Shown here: positions 1-4,978 of the stretch, piece by piece
Numbering within the stretch: position 1 is the first letter of the stretch
Layout: each line of letters begins with the position of its first letter
Assembly (NCBI GenBank): GCA_031274335.1
Contig: JAISQG010000146.1
Coordinates: 1-5,744, forward strand
DNA from: Gracilibacteraceae bacterium
Lineage (GTDB): Bacteria; Bacillota; Desulfitobacteriia; Desulfitobacteriales; Syntrophobotulaceae
Direction: 5' to 3'
Length of the DNA stretch: 5,744 nt
Program-made: the position numbers and the translations under genes
The notes under the pieces: generated by a model
What the model was told of the DNA's origin: nothing
What the model saw: the letters and a program-made list of their open reading frames with translations, nothing else
Database searches by the model: none

Positions 1-36
1 CGGGTTTGATTGCCGGCGGCGAGCCGGCATGACCCG
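1..36 (+). other. Folded non-coding stretch at left edge (nested inverted repeats)
   Basis: Bases 11-17 (TGCCGGC) pair perfectly with 23-29 (GCCGGCA) around a five-base loop GGCGA. Bases 1-5 (CGGGT) can pair with 32-36 (ACCCG), closing an outer stem around the inner one. The outer stem may continue past the window edge. The terminator begins five bases later, so this could be the 3' end of a structured RNA, a leader element, or the tail of an upstream gene's transcript. I do not recognise a tRNA, RNase P, SRP, T-box or named riboswitch signature. The pairing is seen directly; the function is unknown. Confidence 0.4.
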
Positions 37-40
37 ACTG

Positions 41-73
41 AAAAAAGGCTTTCAACTGAAAGCCTTTTTTCTT
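41..73 (+). terminator. Intrinsic (Rho-independent) terminator, probably bidirectional
   Basis: Bases 41-53 are the exact reverse complement of 58-70, giving a 13-bp perfect stem with a four-base AACT loop. The GGCTTTC/GAAAGCC core is flanked by six A on the left and six T on the right, so a U-tract is made in either direction. It most simply ends whatever lies upstream of the window on the plus strand. Because it lies only 29 bases before the ribosome binding site of the metallohydrolase gene, it could instead be the terminator half of an attenuator. Confidence 0.9.
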
Positions 74-99
74 TAAATCAAATAATAATTATCTGCTTC

Positions 100-104
100 G
101 GAGG
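100..104 (+). promoter_or_regulatory. Ribosome binding site that fixes the metallohydrolase start
   Basis: GGAGG at 100-104 is followed after 10 bases by GTG at 115-117 in the reading frame. No comparable site precedes the in-frame TTG at 10, which lies upstream of and reads through the terminator hairpin. This supports GTG 115 as the true start. I see no convincing -35/-10 pair between the terminator and this site; the A/T-rich stretch 75-93 has -10-like hexamers only. Confidence 0.8.
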
Positions 105-114
105 TATTTCTCCT

Positions 115-798
115 GTGAAAAACATATGCGATTACAGACTCACCCGCTCCAAGCGCAAAACCGCCGTCATTTATGTGCGCGACGGAGGCGTGGAAGTCCG
201 CGCCCCGCTGCACATGGCGAAGCGTGACATCGACAGATTAGTCGCGTCAAAAGAAAAGTGGATAACCGACAGACTCGCTCGCTCACGCGAAGCAGCGGAA
301 CGCCGGCGAACGTTCGCCCTCGGCTACGGCGACACAGTCACATTGCGCGGAGCGGAGTATGCCATCACCGCGAAAAGCGGCACGCGAGCGGGTTTTGACG
401 GCGAAACATTCTACATGCCGCCTGATTTGCCGCCGGAACAAATCAAAGCCGCATGCGTCCGCATTTACCGCCAAATTGCCAGAATCCATCTGGCCGAGCG
501 GGTACGGTTTTACGCGGAGCGGATGGGCGTCACGCCGGCCGCGGTCAGAATCAGCGGCGCGGCCAAGCGGTGGGGAAGCTGTTCGGCCGGGAGAACCATC
601 AGCTTTTCGTGGCGGCTGATCATGTCCGGCGACGACGAGATTGACTATGTCGTCGCGCATGAACTCGCGCACCTCACCGAAATGAACCATTCCGCACGGT
701 TTTGGGCGATTGTCGAAGGCGTTCTGCCGGACTTTCGTCAGCGGCGGGCACGGCTCCGGGAGTTGCAGCAGCGACTCAGCGGCGAGGACTGGGATTAG
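115..798 (+). CDS. YgjP-like metal-dependent hydrolase (DUF45/COG1451, zincin fold)
   Basis: The product is 227 residues when started at GTG 115, which suits this family of about 220-250 residues. Its N-terminal half has the family's beta-rich pattern (residues about 4-50: Y-R-L-x-R-S-x-R-K-T, then V-R-A-P, then a K-W-I helix start). The C-terminal half carries the diagnostic W153-G-S-C156 motif and the zinc-binding helix H182-E-L-A-H186 with a third ligand H192, in the pattern HExxHxxxxxH. E183 is the expected catalytic base. Family members resemble M48/SprT-like zinc peptidases, but databases also label COG1451 as UTP pyrophosphatase, so the substrate here is open. No signal peptide or membrane segment is visible, so the protein should be cytosolic. 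It is the only plus-strand gene and converges on the rubredoxin gene with a 25-base gap. The family call is firm; the biochemical role is not. Confidence 0.92.
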   Translation: MKNICDYRLTRSKRKTAVIYVRDGGVEVRAPLHMAKRDIDRLVASKEKWITDRLARSREAAERRRTFALGYGDTVTLRGAEYAITAKSGTRAGFDGETFYMPPDLPPEQIKAACVRIYRQIARIHLAERVRFYAERMGVTPAAVRISGAAKRWGSCSAGRTISFSWRLIMSGDDEIDYVVAHELAHLTEMNHSARFWAIVEGVLPDFRQRRARLRELQQRLSGEDWD

Positions 799-823
799 AG
801 GTTTATTACTTCATGGACCCGGA

Positions 824-979
824 TCAGACAGGCGCGAATTGATCTTTGCCCACGCCACAAGTCGGGCATACCCAGTCGTCCGGAATGTCTTCGAATTCAG
901 TGCCGGGGGCGATTCCGCTGTCCGGATCGCCGGTGAGCGGGTCGTATTCATAGCCGCATAGGTCACAAATGTACTTCAT
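824..979 (-). CDS. Rubredoxin
   Basis: This is a 51-residue one-iron electron carrier, close to the usual 52-54 residues of clostridial rubredoxins. The single Fe is bound by four cysteines in two CxxC knuckles: C5-D-L-C8-G-Y and C38-P-T-C41-G-V. Between them lie the standard Y-D-P, G-D-P-D-x-G-I-x-P-G-T and D-I-P-D-D-W signatures. Such proteins pass single electrons in the cytoplasm, often to oxygen or peroxide detoxification enzymes (rubrerythrin, flavodiiron proteins, superoxide reductase) in anaerobes; no such partner lies in this window. The ATG at 977-979 is chosen because it begins the canonical M-K-Y-I-C sequence and has AGGAGG eight bases upstream. A 17-residue in-frame extension to 1030 lies inside the upstream gene and is unlikely. 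The gene follows the 64-residue unknown gene after one base, so the two are almost certainly co-transcribed and probably translationally coupled. Confidence 0.97.
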   Translation of the reverse strand: MKYICDLCGYEYDPLTGDPDSGIAPGTEFEDIPDDWVCPTCGVGKDQFAPV

Positions 980-980
980 G

Positions 981-1175
981 TCATTTTCCTCCTTCAATCC
1001 AAACAGGTTTTTCCGCATCCGAAAGAGCATCGTCCATCAGTTTTATCATTTCGAGGACACTGCGGAAACGCTGGGTTTTCTTAGCGTCAATCCAGTCGAT
1101 GGTGCCCTGCCAGGTGGCATTTTTCTGAAATTGCACCTGAATGACAAAGGTCGTGGCGTTTTTTTCCTGATCCAT
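981..1175 (-). CDS. Small conserved-looking protein of unknown function, partner of rubredoxin gene
   Basis: A 64-residue soluble protein that I cannot name. The central part has two features: [12 protein letters not shown] at about 20-31 and T-Q-R-F-R-S at about 35-40, followed by an amphipathic helix ([12 protein letters not shown]). From memory, small proteins with a WQG...RFRS...ELIKL(I/M)D pattern occur in Clostridia, but I recall no established function. The pattern suggests a small beta hairpin plus helix; this is inference. There is no signal peptide, membrane segment or cysteine, so it is not itself an iron-sulfur protein. ATG 1175 is chosen because GAGGG lies six bases upstream. An in-frame GTG at 1223 would add 16 residues but lacks a spaced ribosome binding site and falls at or before the predicted transcription start. 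It is the first gene of a two-gene unit with rubredoxin. Confidence 0.82.
   Translation of the reverse strand: MDQEKNATTFVIQVQFQKNATWQGTIDWIDAKKTQRFRSVLEMIKLMDDALSDAEKPVWIEGGK
988..993 (-). promoter_or_regulatory. Rubredoxin ribosome binding site inside the upstream gene
   Basis: AGGAGG on the minus strand lies eight bases before the rubredoxin ATG. It is embedded in the final codons of the upstream small gene, where it encodes part of that protein's E-G-G-K ending just before its TGA at 981-983. Translation of the first gene would therefore clear or load this site, as expected for translational coupling. Confidence 0.85.
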
Positions 1176-1181
1176 GTGAAT

Positions 1182-1186
1182 CCCTC
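1182..1186 (-). promoter_or_regulatory. Ribosome binding site deciding the start of the 64-residue protein
   Basis: GAGGG on the minus strand ends six bases before ATG 1175. The alternative GTG at 1223 has only an AGAAGG that runs directly into the start codon, so the shorter protein is preferred. Confidence 0.65.
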
Positions 1187-1228
1187 GCTGTCTTAATTGC
1201 TTTTGCGGAAATGGCAAGCTCACCTTCT

Positions 1229-1237
1229 ATTATGCCA
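1229..1237 (-). promoter_or_regulatory. Probable extended -10 promoter for the unknown-protein/rubredoxin operon
   Basis: The minus strand reads TGGCATAAT: a TGn extension followed by CATAAT, which matches the TATAAT consensus at five of six positions. No good -35 hexamer is found 16-18 bases upstream, which fits an extended -10 or an activator-dependent promoter. Transcription would begin near 1222, giving an untranslated leader of about 46 bases. The direct repeats at 1234-1261 overlap and extend upstream of this element. Confidence 0.5.
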
Positions 1238-1261
1238 CAAAACGGTCACACCAAAGTCACA
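1234..1261 (-). repeat. Three direct repeats TGTG(A/G)C with exact 11-base period (operator-like)
   Basis: On the minus strand TGTGAC occurs at 1256-1261 and 1245-1250, and TGTGGC at 1234-1239, each start 11 bases from the next. Flanking bases are partly shared: the 11-mers read TTTTGTGACTT, TGGTGTGACCG and TTTTGTGGCAT. The first and third also share a longer block (CCGTTTTGTG, at 1258-1267 and 1236-1245). Direct repeats at one-helical-turn spacing are typical of OmpR/PhoB-type response regulators. The position, directly upstream of and touching the -10 element, fits a regulator site. The repeats are seen directly; the binding protein and the sign of regulation are inferred or unknown. Confidence 0.55.
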
Positions 1262-1273
1262 AAACGGACGAAT

Positions 1274-2494
1274 TCATGATTTATTTGCCTGTTTTGAAAA
1301 AATTTTTTCCGCCTCCTCCTTCACGGGCATATAATCTTCCTCGGCGACCGGCAAGCCCTTTTGCTCCAGGCGCTTGTCCACAAGCACCCGACCGGCGTAA
1401 AACAGCAGCGACACAATCGGTACTCCGATGACAAGCCCTATGATGCCGAGCCAGCCGCCGAAAACAAGCAGGGCCACGATGACCCAGAACGCGCTCAGGC
1501 CCATTGTTTTGCCCAGGATTTTTGGCCCGATGATGTTGCCGTCCAATTGCTGGAGAATAAGGATCAGGATCCCGAACCACAGCGCTTGCACGGGGTTGAC
1601 GATGAAAATGATGAAAATGCTGGGGATGGCGCCGATGAACGGACCGAAATACGGGATGATATTCGTTGCGCCGACGATCACGCTGATCAGCAACGCGTAG
1701 GGCAGGGAAAAAATGGACATGCTGATAAAGCAGAGCACTCCGACGATGGCGGAATCAAGGATTTTCCCCAGGAAAAAACTGGAAAAAGTGTCGTTTGTAC
1801 GCTTGAAAATGGCCAGCAGGCGATCTCCGGCCTCCCGGCTCAGAAAAGCGAATATTAATTTTTTGATCTGGGCGCTGAAAACGTCCTTGTTGAACAGCAC
1901 ATAGATCGAGACTATGGCGCCGATAATCAGCTGCAGAAGTCCCGTCGTGATCTGCCGCGTTACATTGTATATATTGGAAAAATTTGTCAAAGTATTGAGG
2001 AGGGCATCCAATATATTTTGCATCTCTTTGGCGATGACATCCATCTGGGAACCGACGAATTGATCCACATCGGGGAAACGCAGCCTCAGGTCCTCGGCAA
2101 AAACCGACAGCTGTTCCCAGTATACCGGCACATTGCCGGCCAGAAGACCGACGCTGTTCACCAGCTGAGGTATGAGGATGGCGAACAAGATGACGAGCAG
2201 CACGATGGCGATGATATAGCTGCCGAATATCGAAACAGCTCGTTTGATTTTGGGCCGGACTTTATTTCGGGTCAATTTGTCCCAAAGGATTTCCTGGACG
2301 CGCACCAGCGGGTTGAGCAGATAGGCCAGAATCAGGGCGTTGGCAACCGGCTTCAGAAAGCCGCCCAGTTTTTGCAAAGCGGAAAGAACGTCAGGAACAA
2401 ATGTCAGGACATTATAGAATACCAGGCCGGCCGCCAAAACCAGAAAGGCGTACACCGCTATTGTCGTGTAATTTTTGTTCCACTCCGGTCGCAT
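1274..2494 (-). CDS. AI-2E family transporter (PF01594 permease-like membrane protein)
   Basis: A 406-residue polytopic membrane protein, slightly longer than many members (about 340-390). Hydrophobic segments appear near residues 12-32, 42-62 and 86-112. A mostly soluble amphipathic stretch (about 113-185) follows, then a membrane segment near 185-205, a charged loop to about 240, and a dense membrane-spanning block from about 245 to 370. The family signatures are the N278-I-I-P-Y-F-G-P-F-I-G-A-I-P motif and D318-G-N-I-I-G-P-K-I-L-G followed by M-G-L-S-A-F-W. The C-terminus (about 375-406) is charged and cytosolic. The family is named after E. coli TqsA, linked to autoinducer-2 export; other members act as Na+/H+ antiporters or have no known substrate, so AI-2 transport should not be assumed. 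Translation starts at ATG 2494, 11 bases after the mutS2 stop. I see no terminator after its TGA at 1274-1276. Confidence 0.93.
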   Translation of the reverse strand: MRPEWNKNYTTIAVYAFLVLAAGLVFYNVLTFVPDVLSALQKLGGFLKPVANALILAYLLNPLVRVQEILWDKLTRNKVRPKIKRAVSIFGSYIIAIVLLVILFAILIPQLVNSVGLLAGNVPVYWEQLSVFAEDLRLRFPDVDQFVGSQMDVIAKEMQNILDALLNTLTNFSNIYNVTRQITTGLLQLIIGAIVSIYVLFNKDVFSAQIKKLIFAFLSREAGDRLLAIFKRTNDTFSSFFLGKILDSAIVGVLCFISMSIFSLPYALLISVIVGATNIIPYFGPFIGAIPSIFIIFIVNPVQALWFGILILILQQLDGNIIGPKILGKTMGLSAFWVIVALLVFGGWLGIIGLVIGVPIVSLLFYAGRVLVDKRLEQKGLPVAEEDYMPVKEEAEKIFSKQANKS

Positions 2495-2500
2495 GGTTAT

Positions 2501-2505
2501 CCCCC
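2501..2505 (-). promoter_or_regulatory. Ribosome binding site of the AI-2E family gene, abutting the mutS2 stop
   Basis: The minus strand has GGGGG immediately after the mutS2 TAA (2506-2508) and six bases before ATG 2494. The 11-base intergenic gap is thus almost entirely ribosome binding site, which argues for one transcript and probable re-initiation by ribosomes finishing mutS2. Confidence 0.75.
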
Positions 2506-4887
2506 TTATTTCAACTCTATAATGGTGACGCCCGTGTCGCCTTCTCCAAATTCGCCGAGGCGAAAAGCGCTGACATGGGGATGGCGGCGCAGAAAAGCGT
2601 GGACTCCGCCGCGCAAGGCGCCCGTTCCCTTGCCGTGAATGACGCTGACCTGATGTATTCCGGTCAGCACGGCGTCGTCCAGATATTTGTCGAGCAGCTC
2701 GATCGCTTCATCCAGCTTATTGCCGCGCAAATCGATTTCACTGCGCAGCGTGACCGCTTTGGCCAGCCCGGCGCTCATGGAGCCGCGGATCGTGCGTTGC
2801 AAATGCTCCGGCGAGCGCGTTTCATCGGTCAGGCGGATTTCCCGCAGGGGGACGGACATCTTCATGATTCCCGCCTGAATCAATGCCTCGCCGTTGGAGG
2901 CCCAGCCGATGATCTGCCCTCTCTGGCGCATGTTGGGCAGATAAACCGTCAGGCCGGGGTGAATTTGTTCGGGGCGCGGGCCGTCTTTGGAGACAGCCGC
3001 GCCGTCCGCGATGGTCTGGGCGTAATTTTTCAGCTTGGCGCGGGAGCGCGCCACGGCTTCTTCCTGCGCGCGCCGGTCTTTTTTGCGCGCCTCTTTTATT
3101 TCTTTCACCGCTTCTTCCGCTTCCCGCCTGGCCTCGCGAATTATTTCCGCCGCCTGCTCCCGCGCCTGGCGCAGAGCCTCTTCTTGGCGGGCCGAGGCTT
3201 CCTCCGCTTTTTTCGCCAATTTGGCCGTCTTGTCCGCCGCCGCCCGCTCTTCCGCCGCAAGGCGCTCCTCCGCCAGCTCCATGCGGCGCCGGGTTTCTTC
3301 CAGATTGCCTAGAAGCTCCGCTTCCTCATGCTGCCGGCGGGAGAGAAAGGAATGCGCCTCGGCCAGAACATCTTCGCTCAGACCTAGGCGGCGCGCGATG
3401 CTGAAGGCGTTGCTGCGGCCGGGAATTCCGACCAGCAGGCGGTAAGTCGGCTCAAGCGTTTCGGCGTTAAACTCGACGGAAGCGTTTTCCGCCGCGTCCG
3501 TGTTGTAGGCGAATTCCTTCAGCGCGCCGTAATGCGTCGTCGCCACCCCTCGGCTGCCGCGGCGCAGCAGCTCGCCGATAATGGCCGCGGCCAGCGCCAC
3601 GCCCTCGGTGGGATCCGTGCCGGCTCCGATTTCATCAAAAAGCACCAGGGATGAGGCGCCGGCCAGCCGCAGAATTTCGACGATGTTCGCCATATGGCTG
3701 GAAAAAGTGGAAAGCGACTGCTCAATGCTTTGCTCGTCCCCGACGTCAATCAGAATGTGGCTGAACACGCCCATTTTCGATTCCGGCCCGGCCGGAATAA
3801 AAAGGCCGCATTGAACCATGACGGCCATGAGGCCGATCGTTTTGAGCGCCACCGTTTTGCCGCCGGTATTGGGGCCGGTCACGACAAGAAAGCGGGAGGA
3901 AAAGCCGAGTTCCAGCGTCAGCGGCACGGGCCGCGCGATCAGGGGGTGCCGGGCTTTGACCAGGGAGATGTTCGGCTCGCGCAGCAGCGCCGGCGCCGCG
4001 CCGCCTGTTTTTTGCCCGTAACGGGCCTTGGCCAAGATAAAATCCAGCCGCAACAGGGCTTCGTAAGTTTCGGTCAACGCGGCGCCCCCGGCGGCCACGT
4101 CGGCGGTCAGCCGCGCCAGGATGCGCTCGGCTTCTTTTATGCTTTTCAATTCTGTTTCCCGCAGCTCGTTGGCCAGGCGCACAACGGACATGGGTTCCAT
4201 ATAAAGCGTGGCGCCGCTCGCGGATTGATCATGGACAATGCCGGGAAAAACCGAGCCGTACTCCGCCTTGACCGGCAACACCCAGCGGTCGCCCCGCGTG
4301 GTGAAAAGCAGATCCTGCAGCATTTTTTGCTGCGGCCCGCGCAATACGCCGTCGATGGTTTCCCGGATTCTTTGCCGCAGGGTTTGCTCCGCGCGGCGGC
4401 AGCGCGCCAGTTCCTCCGAAGCGGTGTCACGCACCCGCGCGTCCTCGCCTATCGCAAGGGTAATCGCTTCCTCCGTCTTTTTGGCCGGAGTGATGCCGGC
4501 GGCAATCGCGCGCAGCCCGGCCGGTGCCGCCTCCGTTTTGCCGCGCGTCTGGTTTTCCCCCAACAGATCGGCGCGGATTTGCCGGGCGGCTTTTATTGTG
4601 TCACGGATGTCGAGCAAATCCTGTTCGCGCAGCAATCCGCCGCGCAGACAGCGTTCCAGGGCCGGGCGGATTTCTTTTGCTCCGCGCAACGAAAAAAGAG
4701 GGTTCAGCCTCAGCAGCGTCGAGCCCTCCTCCGTTTCTCCCAGCAAGGCCGCAACCTTTTCGCGCGCAGGCGACGGAGCGAGGGCTTCCGCGCGTTCCCG
4801 CGCGCCGGGCAGGGTGCATTCCGCCGCCAGCGCGATTTTTATTGCATTGAATTCTAATTTTTCCAATACTTTTACTGATGCAGCCAC
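2506..4887 (-). CDS. mutS2: MutS2: Smr-domain MutS-family ATPase (ribosome/recombination quality control)
   Basis: The 793-residue length matches Bacillus MutS2 (about 785). Domains in order: an N-terminal MutS core/lever region (about 1-310) lacking the mismatch-recognition domain of MutS1; an ABC-type ATPase with Walker A G338-P-N-T-G-G-K-T345, a D381-V-G-D-E-Q-S loop, S393-T-F-S-S-H-M signature and Walker B ending L-F-D418-E419; a long charged coiled coil (about 520-618, rich in E/A/R); a KOW-like beta segment (about 643-690); and a C-terminal Smr domain (about 715-793) with D719-L-R-G and H751-G-K-G-T-G. All key residues look intact. In Helicobacter and Thermus, MutS2 suppresses homologous recombination; in Bacillus subtilis it binds and rescues collided ribosomes. 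Which role applies here cannot be told from sequence. The start is GTG 4885-4887, with GGAGG nine bases upstream. It has its own promoter and leads an operon with the AI-2E family gene. Confidence 0.97.
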   Translation of the reverse strand: MAASVKVLEKLEFNAIKIALAAECTLPGARERAEALAPSPAREKVAALLGETEEGSTLLRLNPLFSLRGAKEIRPALERCLRGGLLREQDLLDIRDTIKAARQIRADLLGENQTRGKTEAAPAGLRAIAAGITPAKKTEEAITLAIGEDARVRDTASEELARCRRAEQTLRQRIRETIDGVLRGPQQKMLQDLLFTTRGDRWVLPVKAEYGSVFPGIVHDQSASGATLYMEPMSVVRLANELRETELKSIKEAERILARLTADVAAGGAALTETYEALLRLDFILAKARYGQKTGGAAPALLREPNISLVKARHPLIARPVPLTLELGFSSRFLVVTGPNTGGKTVALKTIGLMAVMVQCGLFIPAGPESKMGVFSHILIDVGDEQSIEQSLSTFSSHMANIVEILRLAGASSLVLFDEIGAGTDPTEGVALAAAIIGELLRRGSRGVATTHYGALKEFAYNTDAAENASVEFNAETLEPTYRLLVGIPGRSNAFSIARRLGLSEDVLAEAHSFLSRRQHEEAELLGNLEETRRRMELAEERLAAEERAAADKTAKLAKKAEEASARQEEALRQAREQAAEIIREARREAEEAVKEIKEARKKDRRAQEEAVARSRAKLKNYAQTIADGAAVSKDGPRPEQIHPGLTVYLPNMRQRGQIIGWASNGEALIQAGIMKMSVPLREIRLTDETRSPEHLQRTIRGSMSAGLAKAVTLRSEIDLRGNKLDEAIELLDKYLDDAVLTGIHQVSVIHGKGTGALRGGVHAFLRRHPHVSAFRLGEFGEGDTGVTIIELK

Positions 4888-4896
4888 TCTTTCCGG

Positions 4897-4901
4897 CCTC
4901 C
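4897..4901 (-). promoter_or_regulatory. Ribosome binding site fixing the GTG start of mutS2
   Basis: GGAGG on the minus strand lies nine bases before GTG 4887. The next in-frame candidates inside the gene would remove part of the conserved N-terminal L-E-F segment, so the GTG is preferred. Confidence 0.8.
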
Positions 4902-4922
4902 GTAACGCAAACCTACAAAATC

Positions 4923-4951
4923 ATCTTATTATATGCCGGGCCAAAAGTCAA
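4923..4951 (-). promoter_or_regulatory. Sigma-70/sigma-A type promoter of mutS2
   Basis: On the minus strand, -35 TTGACT (4946-4951, five of six consensus bases) and -10 TAAGAT (4923-4928, four of six) are separated by exactly 17 bases. A perfect TATAAT (4928-4933) overlaps by one base but lies only 12 bases from the -35, so it is the less likely -10 unless another -35 is used. Transcription would start near 4916, giving a leader of about 28 bases that includes the GGAGG. The promoter lies wholly in the 91-base gap between the helicase stop and mutS2; I see no terminator hairpin in that gap. Confidence 0.75.
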
Positions 4952-4978
4952 TACGGAGCGAGAACTTGTGTGCGACAG

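Noticed and set aside
822..847. GATCA (822-826) ... TGATC (840-844) followed by TTT, as a possible terminator between the convergent genes
   Set aside because: The stem is only 5 bp with a 13-base loop, only three T follow, and it lies inside the rubredoxin 3' end. Too weak to call.
1221..1223. GTG start giving an 80-residue form of the unknown small protein
   Set aside because: The purine stretch runs straight into the GTG with no spacing, and the predicted transcription start is about at this codon. ATG 1175 has a properly spaced GAGGG.
1296..1309. 14-base perfect palindrome GAAAAAATTTTTTC near the end of the AI-2E family gene
   Set aside because: It has no loop to form a hairpin and is explained by the codons for K-I-F-S in a lysine/phenylalanine-rich tail. 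It lies about 20 bases before the stop, so it is not a usual terminator.
1312..1322. Internal Shine-Dalgarno-like AAGGAGGAGG on the minus strand near the end of the AI-2E gene
   Set aside because: No ATG/GTG/TTG at proper spacing opens a plausible frame; it simply encodes a K-E-E-A-E tract.
2018..3312. Plus-strand open frames across the AI-2E gene and the 3' end of mutS2
   Set aside because: Both are antisense to clearly conserved proteins and show no ribosome binding site or family motif.
3694..4857. Long plus-strand open frame opposite mutS2
   Set aside because: It is the antisense shadow of the conserved mutS2 coding sequence; high GC removes stop codons. The predicted product is low-complexity R/A/Q-rich with no recognisable domain.
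2506..4887. Possibility that the MutS homologue is MutS1 (mismatch repair)
   Set aside because: It lacks the N-terminal mismatch-binding domain with its F-x-E motif and carries the coiled coil, KOW-like and Smr domains that define MutS2.
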